DNA of 64,000 nucleotides from Rhizobium leguminosarum bv. trifolii WSM2297 (GCF_000271845.1 NZ_JH719393.1:186001-250000); one strand, 5' to 3'; numbered from the stretch's first letter, positions 26,749 through 35,801 are shown. Numbers and translations are program-made. Notes: generated by a model not told the origin, from the letters alone.

Positions 26749-29511
26749 ATGTCCCATATCGATCTCAATCGTCTGATAAGAACGCTTGAGCCCAATTTAC
26801 GTGTCGGTCTTGAGACAGCGGCTTCGCTTGCCGTGCGGCATCAGCACGCCGTTGTGGACATCGCCCACTGGCTGCGCTCGCTTCTTGATATTGCGGAGTT
26901 TTCTGCCGTTTTCGAAGAGCTCAAAGTCTCCTCCGCGGCGCTGAGGACGGAGATTGACGCTGCCATCGCCGACATCCCGCGGGAGGATGGCGCCTCGCTG
27001 GCGCTCTCGCCCAACCTGCTTGCCCTTGGCCGGGAATCCTTTCTGGTTGCATCGCTGCAATGCGGGCGCAATGTCGTGCTTCTCGCCGATCTGCTGGCGG
27101 CGCTGCTGAACGATCCGGCATTGCGTGCCCTTATCCGCGGTATCGCCCCGTCGCTGCGCAACCTCGACAGAGCCATGCTCGACAGATTGCTGGAGACGGC
27201 AGCGCCCGGTCCGGCAGAACCGCTTTCCGTGTCCGCCGCGCCGGCCGGGGACAATGAATTCCTGCGTCTCTACACCCGCGACATGACCGCGGACGCCCGG
27301 GCGGGTCGCACCGACCCGGTCATCGGCCGCGACCGCGAACTGCGGCAGCTGATCGATATTCTGATGCGCCGGCGGCAGAACAACCCGATCCTCGTCGGCG
27401 ATGCCGGCGTCGGCAAGACCGCGGTGGCCGAAGCGCTGGCGCTGGAGATTGCCGGCGGCAACGTGCCGGCCCGGCTGAAGGATGTGAAGCTGCTGCTCTT
27501 GGATCTCAGCCTGCTGCAGGCAGGTGCCGGCGTCAAAGGCGAGTTCGAAAGGCGGCTGCATGGCGTGGTCGATGCGGTGAAGACCTCGCCGCAACCGATC
27601 ATCCTGTTCATCGACGAGGCGCATGGGCTGATCGGCGCCGGCGGACAGGCGGGGCAGGGCGATGCCGCCAATATCCTGAAGCCGGCTTTGGCGCGCGGCG
27701 AATTGAGGACGATCGCGGCGACGACCTGGGGCGAATACAAGCGCTTCATCGAAAAGGACGCGGCCCTGACCCGCCGCTTCCAGACCGTGCATGTGCGTGA
27801 GCCGGACGAAGAAGCCGCGATCCGCATGCTGCGCGGCGTCGCCGAAGGCCTGAAAACCCATCACAAGGTCCGCATCCGCGACGAGGCGATCGTCGCAGCA
27901 GTCCGGCTTTCGGCCCGATATCTGCCGGACCGGCAGCTTCCCGACAAGGCAATCAGCCTGATCGACACGGCCGCCGCCGCAGTGGCTCTCGCGCGCCAGA
28001 CGACGCCGGAAGCGCTGAAGCTGCTGACCGACGAGCGCGATCTTCTGGAAACCGAGGCGAACTGGCTCGCCCGTGAACCGGAGACGCCGGAAAAGAGCGC
28101 TCGGCTTGGCGAGATCGCTCGTAAGCAGCAGGAGATCGTCTTCGAGATAGAGGCGGTGCGGTCGAAATTCGACGAAGAAAACCGGCTCGTCCGGGAGGCC
28201 GACCGGCTGGAGGAGTTGTTCTCGCCCGACGACGCCGTCGTGCCGCTGGCGCCGGTCGACAATTCAGGCGACGGCACGAATGTGGCGCCTTTCCCATCGC
28301 AGGCCATGACCGCTGAGAGCGCACGCGCCGCACTTGCCGCTACGGAGCGGAGCCTGGCGGCCGTGGCCGAGCAGACACCCCTGTTGCCGCGCGTTGTCGA
28401 CAAGGAGATCGTTGCTGCCGTCGTTGCCCGGTGGACCGGGATCCCCCTGGGCAAGCTGCTCGCCGACCAGATCGAGACGGTCAAGACGCTCGATATCAGG
28501 CTGAAGGAGCGGGTGCTCGGCCAGGACGCGGCGATCGAGCGGATCGCTGCGGCCATGCGGGCGGCCCGCGCCGGGCTTTCCGATCCGCGCCGGCCGCCGG
28601 CCGTCTTCCTGCTGGTCGGCATGTCCGGTACCGGCAAGACCGAAACGGCGCTATCGCTCGCCGACATGCTCTATGGCGGCAGCCGGTACCTGACGACCAT
28701 CAACATGTCCGAGTTCAAGGAGGAGCATAAGATTTCCATGCTGCTCGGCTCGCCCCCCGGTTATGTCGGTTATGGCGAAGGCGGGGTGCTGACGGAAGCG
28801 GTGCGGCGCAGGCCCTACGGCGTGCTGCTGCTCGATGAGATCGACAAGGCGCATCCGGGTGTCCAGGAAATCTTCTATCAGGTGTTCGACAAGGGAACGC
28901 TGCGCGACGGCGAAGGCCGGGACATCGATTTCAAGAACACCACCATCGTCATGACGGCCAATACCGGTTCGGAGATGATCTCAGCCCTTTCCGCCGATCC
29001 CGAGACGATGCCCGAACCGGACGCACTCGAAGTGCTGCTGCTGCCGGAACTGCAGAAGCATTTCAAGCCGGCCTTCCTCGGCCGCACGACGGCGCTGCCC
29101 TTCATGCCGCTGGGCACCGAGACGCTGTCGGGCATCGTCGATATTCAGATTGGCCGGATCCGCGAGCGGGTTGCCGCCACTTACGGGACGACGCTTTCAC
29201 TGTCGCCGGAAGCCCGCGACGCGCTGATTTCGCGCGCACGCACCAGCGAGACGGGCGCCCGCGCGATCGAGGTGATGATCGCGCGCGACCTCTTGCCCGA
29301 TCTTTCGACATTTTTCCTCGATGCCGTCGCGGCCGGGAAGAAAATTGCGGGCATTGCCATCGGATACGATGGCCACCGCTTCGGCCTCGATGCCGAAGCG
29401 GCCGCCCCGCAGGAATTCGACACGCCGGGGAAAAACCGGTTGTCGGATGAAGTAACCCCGAGCCGCAAGCGCACTCGGGGAGCAGGAAGAAGAAAGGCAA
29501 CTACGCCTTAG
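26749..29511 (+). CDS. clpV: T6SS sheath-disassembly ATPase ClpV (TssH)
   Basis: The 920-residue AAA+ unfoldase has an N-terminal Clp_N domain (about 5-155), a first AAA domain with Walker A GDAGVGKT (217-224) and FIDEAHGLIG, a middle coiled coil (about 420-490), and a second AAA domain with Walker A GMSGTGKT (about 624) and LLLDEIDKAHP. It recycles contracted TssB/TssC sheaths. ATG 26749 has AGGA about 7 nt upstream; an upstream TTG in frame is unlikely. It is the first gene of the rightward operon. A short 7-bp inverted repeat lies in its last codons (29456-29480). Confidence 0.97.
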   Translation: MSHIDLNRLIRTLEPNLRVGLETAASLAVRHQHAVVDIAHWLRSLLDIAEFSAVFEELKVSSAALRTEIDAAIADIPREDGASLALSPNLLALGRESFLVASLQCGRNVVLLADLLAALLNDPALRALIRGIAPSLRNLDRAMLDRLLETAAPGPAEPLSVSAAPAGDNEFLRLYTRDMTADARAGRTDPVIGRDRELRQLIDILMRRRQNNPILVGDAGVGKTAVAEALALEIAGGNVPARLKDVKLLLLDLSLLQAGAGVKGEFERRLHGVVDAVKTSPQPIILFIDEAHGLIGAGGQAGQGDAANILKPALARGELRTIAATTWGEYKRFIEKDAALTRRFQTVHVREPDEEAAIRMLRGVAEGLKTHHKVRIRDEAIVAAVRLSARYLPDRQLPDKAISLIDTAAAAVALARQTTPEALKLLTDERDLLETEANWLAREPETPEKSARLGEIARKQQEIVFEIEAVRSKFDEENRLVREADRLEELFSPDDAVVPLAPVDNSGDGTNVAPFPSQAMTAESARAALAATERSLAAVAEQTPLLPRVVDKEIVAAVVARWTGIPLGKLLADQIETVKTLDIRLKERVLGQDAAIERIAAAMRAARAGLSDPRRPPAVFLLVGMSGTGKTETALSLADMLYGGSRYLTTINMSEFKEEHKISMLLGSPPGYVGYGEGGVLTEAVRRRPYGVLLLDEIDKAHPGVQEIFYQVFDKGTLRDGEGRDIDFKNTTIVMTANTGSEMISALSADPETMPEPDALEVLLLPELQKHFKPAFLGRTTALPFMPLGTETLSGIVDIQIGRIRERVAATYGTTLSLSPEARDALISRARTSETGARAIEVMIARDLLPDLSTFFLDAVAAGKKIAGIAIGYDGHRFGLDAEAAAPQEFDTPGKNRLSDEVTPSRKRTRGAGRRKATTP

Positions 29512-29552
29512 ACGCAACGAGGCACTCAACCGCCAACAGGAGAGCTGAAAGC

Positions 29553-30029
29553 ATGCCGATTTATCTTCAGATCGATGGTATCCAGGGTGATGCTACCCAC
29601 GAACAGCATCGCAAGTGGATGGATATCGAAGCCATCCACTGGAACGTCGCCCGCAACATGAACACCTCCGCCGGTTCGGCGGCAAACCGCGAAGCTTCCG
29701 AGCCGACCGTTTCGGAGGTGATCCTCACCAAGGTCAGCGACTCCTCGTCGACCAAGCTTTTCCAGGAGGCCTGCTCGGGCCGCACCGGCAAGCGCTCCGT
29801 CATCCATCTGGTCACGACGGGCAATCCCGGCGACACCTATATCGAGTATTCGCTAGAGAACACGCTGATCGCCAGCTACTCGATCGATTCCAACGGCGAC
29901 CGCCCGGTTGAGACGATCAAGCTGAACTTCACCAAGATGGAAGTGAAGTACACGCCTTACGACGACAAGCACTCGCCGCAGTCGCCGATGATCGCCTCTT
30001 ACGATCTCGCGACCACCAAGGCCGCCTGA
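29553..30029 (+). CDS. hcp: T6SS tube protein Hcp (TssD)
   Basis: The 158-residue Hcp protein begins MPIYLQIDGIQGDATHEQHRKWMDIEA and contains SEPTVSEVILTKVSDSSS and the C-terminal VETIKLNFTKMEVKYTPYD. It forms the hexameric rings of the expelled tube and carries small effectors. CAGGAG lies 13 nt before the ATG. It is 41 nt after clpV and is followed by a strong hairpin, which suggests separate dosage control of this abundant protein. Confidence 0.97.
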   Translation: MPIYLQIDGIQGDATHEQHRKWMDIEAIHWNVARNMNTSAGSAANREASEPTVSEVILTKVSDSSSTKLFQEACSGRTGKRSVIHLVTTGNPGDTYIEYSLENTLIASYSIDSNGDRPVETIKLNFTKMEVKYTPYDDKHSPQSPMIASYDLATTKAA

Positions 30030-30039
30030 TATCCGACTG

Positions 30040-30069
30040 GAACGGGCGCCAATCGGATGGCGCCCGTTC
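30040..30069 (+). terminator. 11-bp hairpin after hcp (partial terminator or attenuator)
   Basis: GAACGGGCGCC (30040-30050) and GGCGCCCGTTC (30059-30069) form a perfect 11-bp stem with an 8-nt loop, beginning 10 nt after the hcp stop. The following bases are CT-rich with only a weak T content, so read-through into the next gene is likely. It may protect the hcp message or reduce downstream transcription. Confidence 0.65.
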
Positions 30070-30106
30070 TCTCCATCCTCGTCGCGAGCTGAAGGAAGTC
30101 TTTCCC

Positions 30107-30700
30107 ATGGGCGGATTGGCCATCGATAATGTGAAACTGACGAACTACCATCTCATCGTCGAGGAAGTGTTCGACGAAAGCGTTTTCGGCATGGTCGCGC
30201 CCAGTATCAAGATCAAGGGCGTCAAAGGGGTCGGAACCAGCCATCTTCAGGTGATGCGCAGCGTCTATACGATCGCCATCGGCGAAGACGTCTATTTCAA
30301 AGGCCGCAAACTGCAGGGCTCGCCGGGGGCGCGTGAGCTGCTTTCGGAATTCTTCGAATCGGGGACGCAATTGACGACCCGTCCGAACGGCCGCACGACG
30401 GTCATGCACCGCTATCTCGGCAAGAAGAACATCTTCACGGCCAAGGCGCTGGAGCATTACAAGGCCTCCGTGACGCTGAATTTCCTTCCCATCTACGGCG
30501 AGGATCCGGCCCCGACCCGTCTGCTCTACGGCAATCCCGCGGTCACCTTCATCCAGAAGACCGGGGAGCGGCCGATGGCCGCCGCTTATTTCAACAGCAA
30601 CAACAATCGATTGGAACTGCTGCATTATTTTGATCGCCGCACCCTTGTCGATGGCTTTTTGAAGCGCTTCTCGGAAGCATCCGCCGCGGCCGTAGGCTGA
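30107..30700 (+). CDS. unrecognised 197-aa protein encoded between hcp and vgrG
   Basis: I do not recognise this protein. It has no signal peptide or membrane helix and ends in an Ala-rich tail. Visible features are IKIKGVKGVGTSHLQVMRSV (about 35-54), a GEDVYFKGRKLQGSPGARELL segment, an NGRTTVMHRYLGKKN stretch and a regular mix of beta-like segments. A ribosome site (GAAGGAAG) precedes ATG 30107. It is 77 nt after hcp and 13 nt before vgrG, all on one strand. That position suits an Hcp-linked cargo, a tube or spike accessory factor, or a loading factor. In Agrobacterium the same slot holds an amidase effector and its immunity gene, but no such similarity is seen. Confidence 0.85.
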   Translation: MGGLAIDNVKLTNYHLIVEEVFDESVFGMVAPSIKIKGVKGVGTSHLQVMRSVYTIAIGEDVYFKGRKLQGSPGARELLSEFFESGTQLTTRPNGRTTVMHRYLGKKNIFTAKALEHYKASVTLNFLPIYGEDPAPTRLLYGNPAVTFIQKTGERPMAAAYFNSNNNRLELLHYFDRRTLVDGFLKRFSEASAAAVG

Positions 30701-30713
30701 GAGGTCCCGATCG

Positions 30714-33185
30714 ATGAACGATATGTCGTCCGCCGCGGACTTCGTCCAGGCGAACCGTATTCTGAAGATCGTCTCGCCGCTCGGCGAGGACCAGCTTCTG
30801 CCGGAGCGGGTGACGATCGAGGAAGGTATTTCCTCGCTCTTCGAGATCAAGCTTTCGGCACGCGCCAAGAAACCGTCCGTCAAGCCGGAGGAGTTGATCG
30901 GCCGGCTGATGGATGTCTCCGTCGAGGTGCAGCAAGGCGACGGCGAGGGCGGCTTGCGCCGGCCGTTCAACGGCCTGGTGACCGAACTCAACGAGGGGCC
31001 GCCGATTACCCGCGGCCTCCGCTCCTATTCCATGGTGCTCAGGCCGCAGATGTGGCTCCTGTCGCGCCGTTCCGACTGCCGCATTTGGATGGACAAGACC
31101 TCGGTCGATATCGTCGAGACCCTGTTTTCCGAGCACGGCATCCCGGCGCCGGATACGTCAGGCGTGATCACGCCGCCGCCGCCGCAGCATTATTCGGTGC
31201 AGTGGAACGAAACCGACCTTGCCTTCCTCACCCGCCGCTTTGAGGAGGATGGCCTGTTCTATTGGTTCTCGCACGAGGACGGCAAACACAAGCTGCATGT
31301 GGCCGATAGCGCCCGGTCCTGGCTCGGCCCGTCGCCCTCGGCGCAGGGCGAGGGCCAGGTCCGCCTGGCGCAGGGCTCGGCCGACCGCAACCATATCACC
31401 GAGTGGAGCCGGCGCTATTCCTATGTGCCCGGCCAGCGGGCAGGGGCCGACTGGAATTTCGAGACGCCGCGCATGGTGCCCAGCACCATGACGCCGTCGT
31501 TGGTGCAAATGCCTGAGGCGACCAAGCGCGAGCTTTACGAATACCCGGCGCGGATCTCTTCCGTCGCCGAGGCAGAGCGGGCGGAAAAACTCAGGATGCA
31601 GGCCTCCGAGGCCGATCACGACCGGGTCTTCGGCGGCTCGACATCCCGCATATTGGAGGCGGGACGCCGCTTCACCCCCTACGAAGTCGCCCATCCCGAC
31701 CATGCCTATGAGGAGCACGTGGTGGTCAAGGCGGCGCACATCGTCGTCGACCGTTCCTACGAGACCAACAGCAACGAGCCCGAATACACCAACACCTTCG
31801 AGGCGGTGCCATCGCGCGTGGCGATGACGCCGCATCGCGAGACCAAGCGGCCGCGCATCGAAGGCACCCAGGTAGCGATCGTCGCCGGCCCTTCCGGCGA
31901 GGAGATCCATCCCGATCAATATGGCCGCATCAAGCTGTGGTTCCCGTGGGATCGCAAGGCGAAGAAGGACGGGTCGGATACCTGCTGGGTACGCGTCAGC
32001 CAGGTCTGGGGCGGCGGCACCTGGGGCGCCCAGGTCATTCCGCGCATCGGCATGGAGGTGATGGTCGCCTTCGTCGACGGCGATCCCGACCGGCCCCTGG
32101 TGACCGGCGTGGTACCGAACCCTGCCAATACGGTCCCTTACGACCTGCCGGCCAACAAGACCCGCATGGTCATGCGCTCGAACACCCATAAAGGCACCGG
32201 CTTCAACGAAATGACCTTCGAAGACGAGGCCGGCCAGGAGAACATGTTCTTCCATGCCCAGAAGGATCAGACGACACGGGTGCTGAACGACCGCACCAAG
32301 CGCATCGACCGGCACGAAGTCTCGGCCATCGGCGCCAACCGCACGGTGGAAGTGGGCGGCAACCAGAAACACGAAGTCGGCGGCTCGATGAACACCGTCG
32401 TCGGCGGTACGGGGCCGATGGCGATGGCGCTGATGGGGAGCGTGCAGGGAATGGCGGGACAGACCGCTGCTCTTCTCGGTCAGGCGGGGCAAATCGCCGG
32501 TGGCGGCGGACCTGGTCTTGCGGCCTTCGCCGGCACGCTCGCCTCATCAGCACTCGGCTTCCTCGGCATAGGCGGCCTCGGAAGCCGTGAAGGCGTGGTG
32601 TCCGGACCATCGCCCAGAGCGGATGCGGGCACGGCGTTGGCGGGCTCCGGTACGGGCGTCGGCGAGGCGGCCTCGGGCCTCTTTCCTTTGTCCGGCATCA
32701 TGAATACCATCGTCGGCTCCTTTCAGTCCACCAGCGTCGGTGTCGCGAAGGCTGAACAGATTGGCGTGAGCAAGGTCACGAATATCGGCCAGACGGAGAT
32801 GATCAACGTCGGCAAACAGCAGAACCTGACGATCGGCAAGGTGCAGAGCGTCACGATCGGCGAGGAACAGAATACCAATATCGGAAAAGCCCAAGGCACG
32901 GTCGTCGGCGAAAAAATCACCGTCAATGTCGGCAAGCTTTACGGCCTTGTAGCGGGTGAAAAATATCGCGGAGAATCAAAGGTCTGGGAAGTCTTTGCGG
33001 AAGACAAGATATTCCTGTCCGCTCCCGGCGGGTACATCGAGATTAACAAGACCGGCATCCGCCTCTATGCATTGAAGATCGATATCGAAGGTAATCAGAT
33101 CAATTTCAAGAAAGGCGGTCCCGGCCAGGAGCCGTCTTGCCTGCGGCAGATGTCGAAGTCGTCCACCCCGTTTGTAAGGATGTGA
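30714..33185 (+). CDS. vgrG: T6SS spike protein VgrG (TssI) with internal Gly/Ala-rich insert
   Basis: The 823-residue VgrG has a gp27-like base (about 12-370), an OB-fold (about 385-475, EIHPDQYGRIKLWFPWD, CWVRVSQVWGG) and a needle. The needle is split. A short repeat run (about 538-564, NRTVEVGGN) is followed by a Gly/Ala-rich hydrophobic segment (about 565-675). A second regular repeat run then follows (about 675-750, with IG-V/T spaced every 8 residues) and a C-terminal KIFLSAPGGYIEINKTGI module. No catalytic domain is attached. The stop overlaps the start of the DUF4123 adaptor gene by one base. Confidence 0.96.
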   Translation: MNDMSSAADFVQANRILKIVSPLGEDQLLPERVTIEEGISSLFEIKLSARAKKPSVKPEELIGRLMDVSVEVQQGDGEGGLRRPFNGLVTELNEGPPITRGLRSYSMVLRPQMWLLSRRSDCRIWMDKTSVDIVETLFSEHGIPAPDTSGVITPPPPQHYSVQWNETDLAFLTRRFEEDGLFYWFSHEDGKHKLHVADSARSWLGPSPSAQGEGQVRLAQGSADRNHITEWSRRYSYVPGQRAGADWNFETPRMVPSTMTPSLVQMPEATKRELYEYPARISSVAEAERAEKLRMQASEADHDRVFGGSTSRILEAGRRFTPYEVAHPDHAYEEHVVVKAAHIVVDRSYETNSNEPEYTNTFEAVPSRVAMTPHRETKRPRIEGTQVAIVAGPSGEEIHPDQYGRIKLWFPWDRKAKKDGSDTCWVRVSQVWGGGTWGAQVIPRIGMEVMVAFVDGDPDRPLVTGVVPNPANTVPYDLPANKTRMVMRSNTHKGTGFNEMTFEDEAGQENMFFHAQKDQTTRVLNDRTKRIDRHEVSAIGANRTVEVGGNQKHEVGGSMNTVVGGTGPMAMALMGSVQGMAGQTAALLGQAGQIAGGGGPGLAAFAGTLASSALGFLGIGGLGSREGVVSGPSPRADAGTALAGSGTGVGEAASGLFPLSGIMNTIVGSFQSTSVGVAKAEQIGVSKVTNIGQTEMINVGKQQNLTIGKVQSVTIGEEQNTNIGKAQGTVVGEKITVNVGKLYGLVAGEKYRGESKVWEVFAEDKIFLSAPGGYIEINKTGIRLYALKIDIEGNQINFKKGGPGQEPSCLRQMSKSSTPFVRM

Positions 33186-34147
33186 TGATGGAAGCAACCC
33201 CGATAATCGATCTGCCGGATCTCGCCGAATCCGCTCGAGTCCTGAGACAAACTGTCGACGAGATGAACGGACCTGTCACCGTCGTGCTGGATGGCGGCGC
33301 CTTTGACGATCTCCCGGCCGCATTGGCCGCCGAAGCAATTTCCTGCCGTTCGCTGTTTCTTGAGGGAGTGCCCCTCGATTTTCGTCGTGCAGGACCATGG
33401 ATGGCCGAAGTTTCGTCGGCATCGATGCGGTCGCATGTCGAATGGCTTGATACGCATCACAATTGCGCAGTCTATTGGTCGTGCCCTGTAGGGCCGGACG
33501 CGCTCTATCGCCACCTCAGGACGCTGAACGAGGTTATGATTCCGCGTGAAGACGGCGAGGACAGACAGCAGGGTGGGGCGGAAAAACAGCGCTATGAACG
33601 CGTTCTCTTCCGCCATTGGGATCCCAATGTCCTCGGCGCGGTGCTGCCGATCCTGACAAGATCGCAGTTCGCCCGTTTTCTGGGGCCGGCAGATGGCATT
33701 GTCTTCAATGGTCCGGATTATGGGGGCGTCCGGCGAGCTCGAAAGGCCGACAACATGCCGGATGCGGCCATCGGTCCGCTTCGGCTGGGGCTGGACCAGA
33801 TGGAAAGGTTGAAGGCCGCCATGCTGCATTCATCGCGGCTGCGGATTGCGCGTTACCTCAAGAAGAACACGCCGCCTCATTTTTCGGGCGTGGATGACGA
33901 TTTCGTATGGGGAGCCACGCTGGCCTCCGAAAGAACTGCCGATGAGCTTGGAATTCGGACTGAGCGAGGACGTGCGCGTTGGGCATATGTAATGGTCGTG
34001 TCGGACGGCAAGGCGGCGGATCTTCCAGACGTGCGAAGCTTCATCCAAGAAAAGGGAGCCTCGCCGGACGCCCGGGTCAAGGAACTGATCGGCCACACGG
34101 TTGACGCGCTACGTTTCGGCAACGCCCTCAATGGTGCGGCATCATGA
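33185..34147 (+). CDS. DUF4123 T6SS effector adaptor/chaperone (Tap/Tec-type)
   Basis: The 320-residue protein has a DUF4123 domain: VTVVLDGGAFDDLPAAL (about 31-47), SLFLEGVPL, YRHLRTLNEVMIP and ERVLFRHWDPNVLGAVLPIL followed by FLGPADGIVF. Such proteins bind VgrG and load a specific effector. A further C-terminal region of about 100 residues (from FSGVDDDFVWG) follows and may recognise the cargo. The start is ATG 33185, overlapping the vgrG stop, with a second ATG right after it. The next gene encodes the effector and overlaps by 4 nt (ATGA). Confidence 0.92.
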   Translation: MMEATPIIDLPDLAESARVLRQTVDEMNGPVTVVLDGGAFDDLPAALAAEAISCRSLFLEGVPLDFRRAGPWMAEVSSASMRSHVEWLDTHHNCAVYWSCPVGPDALYRHLRTLNEVMIPREDGEDRQQGGAEKQRYERVLFRHWDPNVLGAVLPILTRSQFARFLGPADGIVFNGPDYGGVRRARKADNMPDAAIGPLRLGLDQMERLKAAMLHSSRLRIARYLKKNTPPHFSGVDDDFVWGATLASERTADELGIRTERGRARWAYVMVVSDGKAADLPDVRSFIQEKGASPDARVKELIGHTVDALRFGNALNGAAS

Positions 34148-35001
34148 CCTCAGCGGTGGCAGGAACCGTAGGCCAGGTCGGTGGTCAAATTGCGGGCGGC
34201 GCTTTAGGCGGAGTTATCGGAGGTGTCTTTGGTGGGCCGGTTGGAGCCTGGATCGGTCGTGCGATCGGATCGAGGGTCGGCGGCATTGCAGGCCGCGCTG
34301 CAGCGGAAGCCATTGCGAGCTATATGGAGGACGCGAACGAAGCTGCTGAGACTGAGACCAAAGAACAGGAGGCCGCCAAACCCTGCGTGGACTGTGGCGA
34401 GATCGATTGCTTCAATCCGCCGGAGGGATCGACGCCCGAGCAGATCGAGGAGTTCAAGCGCCAGCTCAAAGAGCAGCAGGATGCTATCAACGAGATTCCA
34501 CCGGATACGCTTGTTAAAAATATGGATACTTATGAGGACCTCGGTCGAGGTGCCAAGGATGCAGTGGATCGGGCGAACGCCCGGGAAGCCTGGATTAAGA
34601 ACAGAGCTGCAGAAATCGTGAAGCAGGATCCTAGCACGACGGCGAAAGCTGCTAGGGAAGCGGCGGCGAATGATATCAAAACGATGGATGTCATTCACAC
34701 GCCGGATTTGTCCGCCGGCGGTACGGGACGGCTCTCGACGGAAAACGGCGGCATGGGTCCGAGGTCTGCCAATCGGTCGATCGGGTCGCAGTGGTCCAAA
34801 ACAGGGCCCAATTCCGACAAGACAAGGTTGCAGCAACTCAAGGAGCATGCGCAAAAGGCCAAGGAAAAAGGCGAGCGTACCAATGCCGACTTGAAAATCT
34901 GCGAGGATGGCAAATCTTCCAAATCGGGCAAGAAATCCGGGGACTCCAGCGGCGGCTCAGGTAAGGGACAAGGTGGTCCCGGCAATGTTCCAATGTCATA
35001 G
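34144..35001 (+). CDS. T6SS DNase effector, Ntox15 (Tde-like) with N-terminal glycine zipper
   Basis: The 285-residue protein begins with a glycine-zipper region (about 10-55, GxxxG spacing as in GGVIGGVFGGPVG), predicted to insert in or cross membranes. A Cys-rich linker follows (CVDCGEIDC, 81-89), then a toxin domain. That domain has LKEQQDAINEI (108-118), an HxxD motif HTPD at 185-188 followed by LSAGG, and an SANRSIGSQWSK stretch. These features match the Ntox15/Tox-43 nuclease family of Agrobacterium Tde1, in which the HxxD motif is essential for DNase activity. The protein ends in a Gly/Ser/Lys-rich tail. It lies between its adaptor and immunity genes. Assignment is by motif memory, not a search. 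Confidence 0.87.
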   Translation: MTSAVAGTVGQVGGQIAGGALGGVIGGVFGGPVGAWIGRAIGSRVGGIAGRAAAEAIASYMEDANEAAETETKEQEAAKPCVDCGEIDCFNPPEGSTPEQIEEFKRQLKEQQDAINEIPPDTLVKNMDTYEDLGRGAKDAVDRANAREAWIKNRAAEIVKQDPSTTAKAAREAAANDIKTMDVIHTPDLSAGGTGRLSTENGGMGPRSANRSIGSQWSKTGPNSDKTRLQQLKEHAQKAKEKGERTNADLKICEDGKSSKSGKKSGDSSGGSGKGQGGPGNVPMS

Positions 35002-35050
35002 TCCGCAGCCACTGGATTTTCTGCGTATATCTGTTTTGATTGGAGGTCGC

Positions 35051-35716
35051 GTGAACAACTATCAGGCAAGGCTCGATTCTATCGTCCAGGACTTCGGCTC
35101 CCCAGAAAGTGGGACTGCGGCGCTCGATCTCGGACACTATCGCGGCAAGGTCCCGGAGGCGATGATTGACTTTTGGCAGCAGAATGGCATCGGTGCCGTT
35201 CTCGACGGCTACTTTCAATTCTGCGATCCTGGCCAATATAGCGGCATCTTGAAGCTCGTCTTCGGTGGGGACACCGATATCCGTCCCGAGCAAACCCACG
35301 CTCTGGGTTTCGGCGCGTTCGGAACGATCATCGCATGGAATGAAGTTCATCAAGACGTGACCATCGATCTGGTGAAGGGGCAGGTATCATGTTCGGCGCT
35401 GGTCAACGGCAAAAGATACGACCCCAATCTTGCGGTTACCGGCCAGTTGATGCTGATCGACGATCCGACTCTCGACGAGTACGACGCCAACGCCAAAAAG
35501 CTTTTCAAGCGGGCACGTTCCAAACTCGGCAAGCTCGGAGTGGGGCAAATCTACGGGTTCAGACCGATCCTTGCGCTCGGCGGGAACAGGGCTTTGGCCA
35601 ATCTGACGGTCTATGAAGCGTTGCCGCATATGGCGATCTTGGCGCAGGCACATGAGATGCAATTGATGGACAACGCTCCTTTCCCGCCGCAGCCGGTACG
35701 CGCGATCGGAAGCTGA
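35051..35716 (+). CDS. GAD-like/DUF1851 immunity protein for the Tde-like effector
   Basis: The 221-residue cytoplasmic protein has a GAD-like domain (about 10-110: DFGSPESG, IDFWQQNGIG, FQFCDPGQYSGILKLVFGGD) and a DUF1851 domain (about 120-215: IYGFRPILALGG, ALPHMAILAQAHEMQLMD). The same domain pair occurs in Agrobacterium Tdi1, the antidote to Tde1. The start is GTG 35051 because GGAGG lies 5 nt upstream; the frame runs farther left only through the effector gene. It begins 49 nt after the effector stop. Confidence 0.88.
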   Translation: MNNYQARLDSIVQDFGSPESGTAALDLGHYRGKVPEAMIDFWQQNGIGAVLDGYFQFCDPGQYSGILKLVFGGDTDIRPEQTHALGFGAFGTIIAWNEVHQDVTIDLVKGQVSCSALVNGKRYDPNLAVTGQLMLIDDPTLDEYDANAKKLFKRARSKLGKLGVGQIYGFRPILALGGNRALANLTVYEALPHMAILAQAHEMQLMDNAPFPPQPVRAIGS

Positions 35717-35801
35717 TGCCAGACGCCTGTTTGAGCAGGTTAGAAGCCAAAGGCTTGTGTCTCGGTGCCGGTTAGTTGGCACAAAGAAGAGGAGTTGCAG
35801 A

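Noticed and set aside
29456..29480. 7-bp inverted repeat CCCCGAG/CTCGGGG as a clpV terminator
   Set aside because: It lies inside the last clpV codons, has no T-run, and hcp follows closely in the same direction; it is too weak to call.
31158..32492. 444-codon minus-strand frame opposite vgrG
   Set aside because: It is a long GC-rich shadow frame on the antisense strand of a clear VgrG gene, with His/Arg-rich composition.
32395..32741. Gly/Ala-rich VgrG segment as a separate toxin domain
   Set aside because: It lies between two needle repeat runs, has no catalytic motif and does not form a C-terminal extension; it is treated as an insert.
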